A DNA stretch of 64,000 bases from Methylobacterium longum (GTDB lineage Bacteria > Pseudomonadota > Alphaproteobacteria > Rhizobiales > Beijerinckiaceae): NCBI RefSeq assembly GCF_022179385.1, contig NZ_BPQS01000009.1:62001-126000 (forward strand), read 5' to 3'. Positions within the stretch are counted from its first letter, which is position 1; each line of letters begins with the position of its first letter. The notes beneath the pieces are model-generated. The model saw nothing but the letters and a program-made list of their open reading frames with translations. It searched no databases and had not been told where the DNA came from. Below, in pieces: positions 1-8,025 of this stretch. Made by a program: the position numbers and the translations under genes.

Positions 1-267
1 CGCCGGGCCGAATCGGGCGATGGACGCGTGGTTCGCGTCCAGCTCACGGAATCGGGCCTCGCGAAGGCCGCCGCGATCGAGCGGATTCAGGAAGAGGTCG
101 AGGCCGAGCTGCTCGACCACCTCGACAAGACCGACCGCCGACGGCTCCGCAAGCTCCTGCGCAAGGCCGCGCGTGGATTGGCCGAGGCCGCCGGCGCCGC
201 AGGTCAGACGACCGAGGCCGACGCCGAAATCGAGGCGGAGGACGATAGCGAGGGGTTGGCCACCTGA
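1..267 (+). CDS. MarR-family transcriptional regulator, C-terminal part (cut by window start)
   Basis: The reading frame is open from base 1 and ends at a stop at 265-267. The visible 88 residues begin with the typical MarR wing (a basic RR turn, a DGR-type segment, then VQLTESGLAKAA), followed by an amphipathic helix with the LLDHL...RRRLRKLL dimerisation pattern. This matches the last third of a MarR protein, which binds DNA as a homodimer and usually responds to phenolics, oxidants or drugs. The C-terminus continues as an acidic tail (EIEAEDDSE). The N-terminal helix-turn-helix lies outside the window, so the regulon and ligand cannot be judged. A GTG at 28 could be mistaken for a start, but the frame clearly continues upstream. 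Confidence 0.8.
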   Translation, partial: RRAESGDGRVVRVQLTESGLAKAAAIERIQEEVEAELLDHLDKTDRRRLRKLLRKAARGLAEAAGAAGQTTEADAEIEAEDDSEGLAT

Positions 268-329
268 GCGGCCACGCTCCTGCCGCTTGGCGCGACGCCG
301 GGAGCGGGTGTGGCCGGTCCCGGTAGGGC

Positions 330-771
330 GCGGGATCGATCGGTCCCTGCCAGGCCCTAGTCTCGATCAGGCAGGCATCCAGCGCCGCCGCGAGCGCGGC
401 CTCGTGCCTGCCGGTGGCGACGAAAGCCAGCCCTTGACCTCGGTCACGCCAGACTCCGCTGGCGACCGGCCATCGCCGCCGCAGTACCGCCGACCACCCG
501 CGCCCCCGGCGCGGAGATCCAGGGGCGGCGCTCGAGAGGATGATCTGGCCGACCCGATCGGGCCGCGACGACAGCCAGAGAGCGCCCTTGGCCCCGGTCA
601 TGCCGGGCCGAATGGCGTTGACGAGGGCGCTGAGGCGCTCAGTCGATGACGATGACCAGCGACGCGGCGGCCGTCATGGTTGGTGAGCAGGCGATTGAGC
701 AGATATGTCGGACTGGCTTCGAGGAAGCCTGGTAGGACCACAATCGGAACGCCGGAATCCCCCTGCAACAT
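330..771 (-). pseudogene. Decayed COG0523 (CobW/ZigA-like) GTPase, internal deletion
   Basis: From an ATG at 771 the minus strand reads VPIVVLPGFLEASPTYLLNR and then LLTNHDGRRVA. This matches the N-terminus of COG0523 metallochaperone GTPases (PVTVLSGFLGAGKTTLLNH, then NREGRRVAVIVND), but the Walker A GAGKTT is ruined to EASPTY. The frame then shifts and stops. From about 601 another frame reads GAKGALWLSSRPDRVGQI and later FVATGRHEAALAAALDACL, which is the CobW C-terminal domain. The central part of the GTPase (about 200 residues, with the metal motif) is missing. So both ends are recognisable, the middle is deleted, and the gene cannot encode a working GTPase. The downstream limit is approximate. 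The locus diverges from the ZnuD-like receptor and shares its operator-like repeats. Confidence 0.8.
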
Positions 772-783
772 CAGGGGATGATA

Positions 784-941
784 GTGTTATAACGTATCAC
801 AGTCATGGGCAGCGTGATCCCGAGGAGTGAAGGGGCGCGCATGTTGTTGCAACGATGTAACGTTTCTGGGCAGCTCGAAGGGAGCGCCGGATTACCCCTT
901 GCGCCAACTCGTTCCAGCGCGACAATGAAACGATATAACAC
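784..941. promoter_or_regulatory. Three related operator-like repeats (candidate Zur boxes)
   Basis: Three similar 17-base elements lie between the pseudogene and the ZnuD-like receptor. 784-800 reads GTGTTATAACGTATCAC on the plus strand. 925-941 reads GTGTTATATCGTTTCAT on the minus strand. 849-865 is a weaker minus-strand copy, AAACGTTACATCGTTGC. The first is an imperfect dyad (GTGTTAT/GTATCAC). AT-rich GTTATA-centred dyads are the known shape of Zur operators, and the flanking families (ZnuD-like receptor, COG0523 GTPase) are classical Zur targets. Assignment to Zur is inference; the repeats are seen directly. Site 1 lies 13 bases from the pseudogene start and site 3 lies 13 bases from the receptor start. 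Confidence 0.6.
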
Positions 942-954
942 TGTGTGAGTCTCG

Positions 955-3099
955 ATGTTTCTTTCTCGCCGCTTCGGCCTTCTCGCCAGCACGGTCCTGT
1001 CCTCGACCCTCTGCGCCGGCCTTCTGGGCATGTCCGTCGCCCAGGCCCAGCAGGCCGTGGCGCTCGACGAGATCAGCGTGACGAGTCCGAGCCCGATCCA
1101 GGCGCCGCGCGCGGCGCCGGTGGCCGATGCCGCGGTTCCGCCTGGCGTCCTGCCGGTGGCGACCAACACGTTCTCGCCCGTGACGGTGGTGACGCAGGAC
1201 CAGATCGCACGCGATCAGCCCCGGACCCTGGGAGACGCCCTGTTCGATCGGCCGGGTATCTCCGGGACCAGCTACGCGCCAGGCGCAGCCTCGCGACCGA
1301 TCATTCGCGGCCTCGACAACGCCCGGGTGCGCATCCAGGAGAACGGCATCGTCAATGGCGGTGTGTCCGACCTCGGCGAGGATCACGCCGTGCCGGTGAA
1401 CCCGCTGGTGGCCGACCGGATCGAGGTGATCCGCGGCCCCGCAACCCTGCGCTACGGCTCCGGTGCGATCGGCGGCGTGGTCTCGGCCGACAACAACCGC
1501 GTGCCGACCTTCATCCCCGCGAACGGGATGCAGGGACAGGTCACCAGCGGCTTCTCCAGCGTCGACAACGGTCGCCTCGGCGCCGCCACGGTGGATGCCG
1601 GCGGTGACGGCGTCGCGGTCCACGCCGACGGCTACAAGACCGCGAATGACAGCTACGCGATCCCCGGCGGGATCCAGCGCAACTCCTACAACGAGTCGCA
1701 GGGCGGCGCGGTCGGCATCTCGGCGATCGGCGACCGCGGCTTCGTGGGCATCTCCTTCAGCCACTACGACGCGGTCTACGCGATCCCCGGCGGCGTGGCC
1801 GAACAGGACCGGACCCGCCTCACCCCGAACCAGGACCGCATCCTGTCGCGGGGCGAATACCGCCCGCTCGACGGCCCGTTCGAGGTGATCCGCTACTGGG
1901 CGGGCTACTCGGTCTACCGCCACAACGAGGTCGGGATTGGCGATGACGGGATCGAGGGCGTCCAGGCGATCTTCAAGAACCGCGAGGCCGAGGGGCGGCT
2001 GGAACTCCAGCACGTCCCGGTCTTCACCGAGTTCGGCAAGCTCACCGGCGCGTTGGGCTTCCAGTCGGACCGGCGCGTGATCAACACGCAGCTCGAGTCG
2101 TTCCTGCCCAAGACGGAATCCCGTGCCAACGCGGTCTACCTGTTCGAGGAGCTGGAGCTGCGCCCGGGCACGCGGCTCCAGGCGGCCGGGCGCTACGAGG
2201 TCGACCGGCTGTCGAGCACGGCCGCCCAGTTCCCCGCCGACTACGTGCCGGTCGATGGCCAGGAGCCGTTCCAGTACGCGCGGACCCGACGCTTCGCGCC
2301 GAAGAGCGCCAGCATCGGCGCCCTGCAGGACCTGCCCTACGGCTTCGTGGCGAGCCTCACCGGCTCCTATGTCGAGCGCGGGCCCACGGGCTACGAGCTG
2401 TTCTCGCAGGGGCCACACGACGCCACCGCGACCTTCGAGATCGGCAACCCGAACCTCAAGAAGGAGCGGGCTCGGACCGTCGAGGCCAGCATCCGGCGGG
2501 CCGAGGGACCCTTCCGTCTCGACGCGACCGGCTACTTCACGCGCTATACCGGCTTCATCTACCGCAATTACACCGGCCTGACCTGCGACGACGATTTCGC
2601 CTCCTGCGGCGTCGGTACCGACAATCGGCAGATCGTCTACCAGCAGCAGAACGCCACCTTCTACGGCGCCGAGATCATCGGCCAGTATGACCTCCTGCCG
2701 GTCGGCAACGGCTTCGCCGGCATCGAGGCGCAGTTCGATTTCGTCCGCGCCCAGTTCGACAACGGCGCGAACGTGCCGCGCATCCCGCCCTACCGGGTCG
2801 GCGGCGGCGTCTATCTGCGGGCCGACGGGTGGTTCGCGCGGGTGAACCTGCTCCACGCCTTCAGCCACGACGCGACCGCGGTGTACGAGACGCCGACCCC
2901 CGGCTACGACGATTTGCGCGCCGAGTTGAGCTACACCAAGGCGGTCGATCCCGCCGTCTACGGGGCGAGCGCGATCACCCTCGGGGTCCAGGGACGCAAC
3001 CTCCTGAACGACGACATCCGCAATTCGACGTCGTTCAAGAAGGACGAGATCCTGCTGCCCGGACGGAACGTGCGGCTGTTCCTGACGGCACGGTTCTGA
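955..3099 (+). CDS. TonB-dependent outer-membrane receptor, ZnuD-like (probable zinc uptake)
   Basis: 714 residues. A signal peptide (MFLSRRFGLLASTVLSST...AQAQ) is followed by a short TonB-box-like DEISVT, a plug domain and a 22-strand beta-barrel ending in aromatic ARF. The plug carries SRPIIRGLDNARVRIQENGI, DHAVPVNPLVADRIEVIRGP and LRYGSGAIGGVV, then DNRVPT-like text. These plug motifs are those of ZnuD, the zinc receptor of Neisseria, rather than of siderophore receptors. Function: zinc import across the outer membrane, energised by TonB-ExbBD. Three operator-like repeats lie directly upstream, which fits zinc-repressed expression. The substrate is inferred from similarity; other metals or haem remain possible. 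Confidence 0.8.
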   Translation: MFLSRRFGLLASTVLSSTLCAGLLGMSVAQAQQAVALDEISVTSPSPIQAPRAAPVADAAVPPGVLPVATNTFSPVTVVTQDQIARDQPRTLGDALFDRPGISGTSYAPGAASRPIIRGLDNARVRIQENGIVNGGVSDLGEDHAVPVNPLVADRIEVIRGPATLRYGSGAIGGVVSADNNRVPTFIPANGMQGQVTSGFSSVDNGRLGAATVDAGGDGVAVHADGYKTANDSYAIPGGIQRNSYNESQGGAVGISAIGDRGFVGISFSHYDAVYAIPGGVAEQDRTRLTPNQDRILSRGEYRPLDGPFEVIRYWAGYSVYRHNEVGIGDDGIEGVQAIFKNREAEGRLELQHVPVFTEFGKLTGALGFQSDRRVINTQLESFLPKTESRANAVYLFEELELRPGTRLQAAGRYEVDRLSSTAAQFPADYVPVDGQEPFQYARTRRFAPKSASIGALQDLPYGFVASLTGSYVERGPTGYELFSQGPHDATATFEIGNPNLKKERARTVEASIRRAEGPFRLDATGYFTRYTGFIYRNYTGLTCDDDFASCGVGTDNRQIVYQQQNATFYGAEIIGQYDLLPVGNGFAGIEAQFDFVRAQFDNGANVPRIPPYRVGGGVYLRADGWFARVNLLHAFSHDATAVYETPTPGYDDLRAELSYTKAVDPAVYGASAITLGVQGRNLLNDDIRNSTSFKKDEILLPGRNVRLFLTARF

Positions 3100-3163
3100 G
3101 AGCCTGCCCTCTCGCTGTCGGTGCTCATCCGACCCGCGCCTCGTCCTGGGGGGCGGGCGCGCA

Positions 3164-3187
3164 GCCTTCGCCGCGAAGGCGGCCTTT
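3164..3187 (+). terminator. Candidate intrinsic terminator after the ZnuD-like gene
   Basis: A perfect 7-bp stem GCCTTCG/CGAAGGC with a 3-base loop sits 65 bases after the stop codon and is followed by GGCCTTT. The T-run is short, so termination strength is uncertain. Confidence 0.45.
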
Positions 3188-3197
3188 AGCCGGCTAT

Positions 3198-3256
3198 GGG
3201 ACTCCTGGAGGGCTCCGTCGAGGCCTGCTGTCGCGGGCGCCTCACCATGAGTGGCG
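3198..3256 (-). repeat. Dispersed intergenic repeat, copy A
   Basis: On the minus strand this segment reads CTCATGGTGAGGCGCCCGCG, then ACAGCAGGCCTCGACGGAG and CCCTCCAGGAGTCCC. The first 30 bases match the plus-strand sequence at 27061-27090 at 23 of 30 positions, including an uninterrupted GCCCGCGAC core. Both copies are intergenic, which suggests a short dispersed extragenic repeat family. Confidence 0.5.
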
Positions 3257-3322
3257 TCGATTGGTTGTCCCGGTGTCGACGGCGTCGTCGCTTCGCTCCT
3301 GTCGGGATGACGAGAAGGAGCA

Positions 3323-4780
3323 TCAAGCAGACAGGCTGCGGCGCAGCCTACGCCAGTCCGCGACGATGCCCGTCACGGCGATCCCGGTTGCCAGGAGGTT
3401 CAGGATCCACTGGGCCGCGTCGTGCAGCCGACGATTGCCGGTAAGCCCGGGCAGGTCGAGGCGGTGCGCGGCGTCGAACAGCCATCGGTTGATCCGGCCC
3501 GAGCGATCCAGGCGCTGGAGGATGGTTCCGTCCCGGGGATCGACATGAAGCCAGGTGGAGGAAGGATCTCCGAACTGCAGGCGCAGCACCGGAAGCGGTC
3601 GCGGATCGGAACCGTGCGGGTACCAGTACAGATCATAGGCGGTCAGCTGCTCCGCCGTTCGCAATCCTCCGCCGGGCAGGGCCGCGCCGGCGGCCTGCAC
3701 GATCGCCGCTGCATCGAGGATCGAGCCGTCATCCGCGCGGTGCGCCGAGAGGCCAGCCGCGCCCTCGGCGACGATCCACCAGGCCCCGCCGATGGCGGCG
3801 AAGCGCAGCACCCGGGTCCCCGGTTCGGCGAAGCCGCGCAGGGTCCCGGCGTTCAGGCCGAAGACTGGCGGCGCGCCGGCATAGGCGGCGCGGATCTCGG
3901 CGGGCGCGGCGCTGGATGCGAACCACCGGTTCGGGTTCATCGAGATCCAGCCGCTGAGGATGAACGTGCAGAGCCCGATCCCGCCCGCGAGGCCGAACAG
4001 GTGGTGCCAGCGGGCGAGCCCGCGATACGGCGTCACGGTCCCGCCCGCGTAGCGGCGCCGAAGGCGCAGGCGCCAGATCCCGATCGCGAGGCCGCTCAGC
4101 GCCCCCAGGGCGGCGAAGCCGGACAGCCACAGCAAGACCGTCCGCCACAGCTCCGCCCGGGCACGTAGCGGCGTGAGATAGATCCAGTGCGCAACGGCGC
4201 CCACCCAGTTCCAGGCCCGCTCGAACCGCGTCGTGTCGAGGGCGATCTCGCCGGTGACCTGCGAGACGTAGAGTTCGGTCCCCGCCGCGTCGCCGAGGGC
4301 GACCTTCCGGAAGGGCCGCAGCGGGTCGTACCGGGCCGTGACGGTCCACTGGTCGCGGACGACCGGCTCCAACCGCGCGTTCGGGAACCCCTCGGCCGCG
4401 AGACGCAGTGCGTCTTCGGGCGGCAGCGGGCCGAGCCGCCCGCCGGTCCGCGCCGACACCGTCGCTCGGGCGCCGTCGCGGCCGGCGATCCGGTACACGG
4501 GCTCCGCGCCCTGCATCTCCAGGGCGAAGTCGGTAGGCGTGCCGGTAAGCCCACTGGCGCGGAGCGCGTCGCCGGGCGCCACGGCGACCTGATCCCACGC
4601 GATCGGGGCGAGCCGCGCCGCGCGCTCGGCCGCGGTCAGCGTCGGGAACGGCACGTAGAGCATCACCAGCCCGGAACCGATCCACGAAGCGAAGAACAGC
4701 CCCGCGGCGATCCCGGCCCAGCGGTGGAACAGCAGCAGCCAGCGTCGTCCTGCCTTGCCGAGCCGCCGCCGCAGGCTCAC
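3323..4780 (-). CDS. PepSY-domain membrane protein paired with TonB receptor
   Basis: 485 residues from a GTG at 4780 that overlaps the receptor stop as GTGA; an adjacent GTG at 4783 is the alternative. There are four membrane segments: near the N-terminus (WLLLFHRWAGIAAGLFFASW), two in the middle (about residues 200-265) and one close to the C-terminus (WILNLLATGIAVTGIVADW). Between TM1 and TM2 lies a periplasmic PepSY-type region (PEDALRLAAEGFPNARLEPV ... ELYVSQVTGEI). PepSY-TM proteins are commonly encoded with TonB receptors and are thought to reduce or process imported iron or other metal complexes at the inner membrane. Translational coupling to the receptor gene says the two act together. 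Substrate unknown. Confidence 0.85.
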   Translation of the reverse strand: MSLRRRLGKAGRRWLLLFHRWAGIAAGLFFASWIGSGLVMLYVPFPTLTAAERAARLAPIAWDQVAVAPGDALRASGLTGTPTDFALEMQGAEPVYRIAGRDGARATVSARTGGRLGPLPPEDALRLAAEGFPNARLEPVVRDQWTVTARYDPLRPFRKVALGDAAGTELYVSQVTGEIALDTTRFERAWNWVGAVAHWIYLTPLRARAELWRTVLLWLSGFAALGALSGLAIGIWRLRLRRRYAGGTVTPYRGLARWHHLFGLAGGIGLCTFILSGWISMNPNRWFASSAAPAEIRAAYAGAPPVFGLNAGTLRGFAEPGTRVLRFAAIGGAWWIVAEGAAGLSAHRADDGSILDAAAIVQAAGAALPGGGLRTAEQLTAYDLYWYPHGSDPRPLPVLRLQFGDPSSTWLHVDPRDGTILQRLDRSGRINRWLFDAAHRLDLPGLTGNRRLHDAAQWILNLLATGIAVTGIVADWRRLRRSLSA

Positions 4781-6960
4781 CACGTCACCGTGTAGGCGAC
4801 CTCGACCGAGCGGGGGCGCCCGAGGAGCCAGTTGGTCCCGATCCCGTTCACGGCGTTGCCGCTGATCGCGTAGACCTTGTCGAACAGGTTGTAGACCCGC
4901 AGGGACAGGCGCGACTCCGCCGTGACCTGATGGTCGAGAACCGCATTGATGAGGTTGTAGGCCGGGCGCCGCGCCGTGTTGCCGAAGTCGCTGTAGACCT
5001 GTCCCACGTTCTGGAGCCCGATCCGCGCAGTCCAGTCGCGGTGGATGTCCCAGGTCAACCAGAGATTGGCCACGCGCTCGGGCACGTCGATGGGCTGGTT
5101 GCCGACATAGGAGACGGTGGTGCCGTTCACGCTCTGGTCGAACCGGTCGTACTGCGCGTGCAGCAGCGCGAGGTTGCCGTCCAGCCGCCAGCCCGGAGCA
5201 AAGCGCCAGCCCAAGGCCAGCTCGAATCCCTGCGAGGACTGGCTCCCCACCTGCGTGGACAGCGTCGGCTGGCCGGGGATTGCCGAGATCAGGTTGTCCT
5301 TGACGATCCGGTAGCCCGCGATGGTCCATTCCACGGCACCGTCGAAGGCAAGACCCTTGGCGCCGATCTCGACCTGATCGCCTGTGGCGAGCTTGAAGCC
5401 CGCCAGCGACTGGTTCAGCGTGATCAGGCTGTTCACCGGGTCGGTGGCGAAGCTGTACTGGGCGTAGAGCGCGCTGTCCGGCGTCGGGTTGTAGACGAGG
5501 CCGAAGCGGTAGCCCAGCGCCCGGTAGGTCTTCTCGAATCGCGATCTCGTCTGCAGGTCCTCCCGATTCAGCGTCGGCACGTCGAGGCGCACGCCGGTGA
5601 GGAACGAGAGCTTGTCCGACAGGATCAGACGGTCCTCCGCGAAGACCGAGGCCTGGCTCGTCTGCGTTGCGTAGGCAGGCCGCGCCCGGCCGTTCTGCGG
5701 GAAGACGCCCGGATCGTAGCCTACGAGGGGCACGCTGGTGGTCTGGTCAAAGTAGAAGTTGTTGGTGTGCCGGAAGTCGATGTGGTTCACGTCGAACCCG
5801 GCCACGAACTGGTTGGGCAGGCCGAACAGGCTGCCCCGGAACGTCGCGTCGAGCCGATCCCCGACCTGCTCCTGGCTGTGGTAGATCTCCAGGTAGTCGC
5901 CCCGGTTCACGAGTCCGGTGCCGCGGTTGTAGCTGTACTGCTCGACGTCGAGCCAGTGGCGCCGGCTGGTGAGCCGGTAGGCGGTGTTGCGGATCGTAAT
6001 GTCGGCCGAGGGGGACCATTCGGTCTTGATCTGGGTCCAGTTGTCGGCCCAGGTGATCTTCGCGTCGCGGACGTTGTAGTTGTTGAACCGGATCAGATCC
6101 GGGATCCGTCCCTCGACCAGCGGCGTGCCCCAGTAGCGGGCGGGCTCCTGGTAGCCGAGATCGTGGCTCAGGGTGATGGCGAGGTTCGGGCTCGGCTGGA
6201 ACAGGAGGGCGGCCGAGACCGCGAGGTTGCGAAAATCGCCCTCCGGCCGGATCCAACCGTCGGCGCGGTTGCCGCTGACGTTGAGGCGATACGCGAAGGT
6301 GTCGCCGAACTCGGCTTGCCCGATCGGACCGCCGGAATCGAGGGCGAGGCGCGCGACGCCGTCGGTGCCCACCACCGCGCGGGCGGTGTTGATCGGAACG
6401 AAGACCGGCTTCTTCGGGACCACGTTGATGACGCCGCCGATGGCGCCGTCGCCGTAGAGCACCGAGGACGGCCCGCGCAGCACCTCGATTCGCTCGACGT
6501 TCCACGTGTCGAACGGGAAGGTCACGGTGTTGGCGCCGACGTAGAAGCGCGTGCCGTCGTAGAGCTGCTGGATCGAGTTCGGGCCAGCGAAGCCGCGGGA
6601 CGTGAACGCGCCGTTGCCGTTGCCGGGCGCCGCGATGGTGGTGATGCCGGTGGCGTCCTGGGTCACAGCGTCGGCGATCGTGTCCTGGCCGCGCAGCCGC
6701 GCGGTCTCGCCGGACACGATATCGAGGCTGGCCGGGGTCTCCAGCGGCGTCAGGCCGACACGGCTCGCAGTCCGGTCGGGCGTGCGCAGGTTGAGGCCGT
6801 TCGGCGGAAGGCGGCTCGGATCGCCGCCTGCACCCGCGACGGACAGTTCATCCAAGGTGACGGTCTCCTGAGCGGCGGTCGGACTGGCGAGGAGCGCGAG
6901 GAGAAAGCCGCAGAGCGGCGCCGTCCCGGTGAGTCTGGGGCGATGGGGCGATGAAGGCAT
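4777..6960 (-). CDS. TonB-dependent siderophore-type receptor downstream of a cobalamin riboswitch
   Basis: 727 residues from an ATG at 6960, chosen because a signal peptide follows (PLCGFLLALLASPTAAQE); the frame stays open upstream to 7221 without signal-like sequence. A TonB box (TVTLDELSV), a plug with SRGFAGPNSIQQLYDGTRF and RIEVLRGPSSVLYGDGAIGG, and a barrel ending in VAYTVTW are all present. The plug and length resemble ferric-siderophore receptors (FhuA/FecA type) more than the shorter BtuB. The cobalamin riboswitch upstream in the same orientation suggests a cobalamin or cobalt-chelate substrate, but a siderophore is equally possible. The PepSY gene follows in the same operon with a 4-base overlap. 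Confidence 0.85.
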   Translation of the reverse strand: MPSSPHRPRLTGTAPLCGFLLALLASPTAAQETVTLDELSVAGAGGDPSRLPPNGLNLRTPDRTASRVGLTPLETPASLDIVSGETARLRGQDTIADAVTQDATGITTIAAPGNGNGAFTSRGFAGPNSIQQLYDGTRFYVGANTVTFPFDTWNVERIEVLRGPSSVLYGDGAIGGVINVVPKKPVFVPINTARAVVGTDGVARLALDSGGPIGQAEFGDTFAYRLNVSGNRADGWIRPEGDFRNLAVSAALLFQPSPNLAITLSHDLGYQEPARYWGTPLVEGRIPDLIRFNNYNVRDAKITWADNWTQIKTEWSPSADITIRNTAYRLTSRRHWLDVEQYSYNRGTGLVNRGDYLEIYHSQEQVGDRLDATFRGSLFGLPNQFVAGFDVNHIDFRHTNNFYFDQTTSVPLVGYDPGVFPQNGRARPAYATQTSQASVFAEDRLILSDKLSFLTGVRLDVPTLNREDLQTRSRFEKTYRALGYRFGLVYNPTPDSALYAQYSFATDPVNSLITLNQSLAGFKLATGDQVEIGAKGLAFDGAVEWTIAGYRIVKDNLISAIPGQPTLSTQVGSQSSQGFELALGWRFAPGWRLDGNLALLHAQYDRFDQSVNGTTVSYVGNQPIDVPERVANLWLTWDIHRDWTARIGLQNVGQVYSDFGNTARRPAYNLINAVLDHQVTAESRLSLRVYNLFDKVYAISGNAVNGIGTNWLLGRPRSVEVAYTVTW

Positions 6961-7007
6961 GAGGGAAGCGGTCCGTGCGCGGCGCGCGCCGGCCCCCAAG
7001 TCTAAAA

Positions 7008-7025
7008 GCAATGTAATAACATTGC
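7008..7025. promoter_or_regulatory. Palindromic operator in front of the TonB/PepSY operon
   Basis: GCAATGTAATAACATTGC has perfect 7-base arms (GCAATGT/ACATTGC) around AATA and lies 47 bases upstream of the receptor ATG at 6960. It is AT-rich in a very GC-rich context. The shape (ATGTTAT-type half sites on either strand) resembles Fur-superfamily operators, including Zur. Which repressor binds is inference. Confidence 0.55.
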
Positions 7026-7249
7026 AATTCAACGTCCACTCGGTGACGGCGCCGAAACGCGTGCGCGGCGGCCCGATGTCGGATTCGGGGAGTTCGAGAG
7101 GACGGAGACGGACATCGGGAACGGTGTCGCGGGCGCGCTTGCTGTGGCACGTCACCGCGAACGAGGCCTCGGCGACCGCCTCCCCTCGGGATTGACGGTG
7201 CCTCGACACCCGCCAGGACACCCCGCCCGGCGCGTTTCGCGTGTGACCA

Positions 7250-7423
7250 CGGCTGACGGCAGGTCTCCTGGCTCGCGGGTCGCCGCCCTCGCACCGTCTT
7301 CCCGGGGTGACCCAGTGACGTGGTGGTGAAGGGCTCGCCGCTTACAGTTGCGGGGGCAGCCGCGGCTTCGGGGCGAACCCCTCACCGCGTTCCCTTTTGA
7401 TCCCCAAGGGGAACCGTCGGCCG
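7250..7423 (-). ncRNA. Cobalamin (AdoCbl) riboswitch
   Basis: Read on the minus strand, the element has a closing helix P1 of 10 bp (CGGCCGACGG at 7423-7414 with CCGTCAGCCG at 7259-7250, one G-U pair). Inside are GGGAACGCGGTG, the core GGCTGCCCCCGCAACTGTAA followed by GCGG, GGGAAGACGG, and the B12 box AGCCAGGAGACCTGCC. These are the diagnostic conserved blocks of the cobalamin riboswitch family, in the right order. The first annotated gene downstream on that strand is the TonB receptor starting at 6960, about 290 bases further on. High B12 would be expected to lower expression of the operon. Confidence 0.95.
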
Positions 7424-8025
7424 ACAGCTTGGCCGTAGCGCGCCTGGGCGTCAACCGCGTGTCCGAAGGTTGCCGTGAATCGACGCGGGCGGTGCTCCGT
7501 TGCGGCTCCGGCGGGGACGCGGTGATCGGTTCGAAATATGGGTTGGAGCCCCTCTTGCGGGGATCCGCTTGGAGGCCCGAGCCTGCCCCGGCGCTACAAT
7601 AGCTTGTCGGTGGCCGAGATCCGTGCCGATGACGGACAGCCCAAGGTTTTCCGGCTCCTCGGGAGCAGCGTCGCGTTCGCCGTAAGCGCCCGGAACGGCC
7701 TGATCCACGCGTTTTCAGGGGAACTCGGCATCAGGGTCTCGGTCTTCGGCGGCCCGCGCGTGGGGCGAATGACGTCGCGTACGAGGGGCTGGTCGGGCAC
7801 GAGGTCCTCTTCCTGTTCCCGGTCGCCCTGCCGGCCGGTCGGCTCGACGGACAGGATCGCTTCGTTGGGACTCTGAGCCCTGATGGGCCCGCGTGGAGGG
7901 CCGCCTTTGCCGCTGCGCGCGGGCGATGCTACAGCCGGTCGATCCCATCGGTCCGGACGTCCGCGACGCCGCGGCCCATGCGCGCGGACGCCCCGTCCGC
8001 AGCGGAGACGGGTGCCGGCGGAAAC
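7424..8025. other. 600-base region without a recognised gene
   Basis: Between the riboswitch and the pseudouridine synthase gene. Short open frames exist on both strands (for example 7538-7876 plus and 7451-7708 minus), but none shows a recognisable domain or a convincing ribosome-binding site. The promoter driving the minus-strand riboswitch transcript should lie just above 7424. Upstream-gene remnants cannot be excluded. Confidence 0.4.

Noticed and set aside
892..2868. 658-residue minus-strand open frame opposite the ZnuD-like receptor
   Set aside because: Arg/Gly/Asp-rich shadow caused by high GC3 of the real plus-strand gene; no domain.
7538..7876. 112-residue plus-strand ORF in the gap after the riboswitch
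   Set aside because: First half has moderately coding-like codons, but the second half turns into Ser/Arg low complexity and no start signal is convincing.
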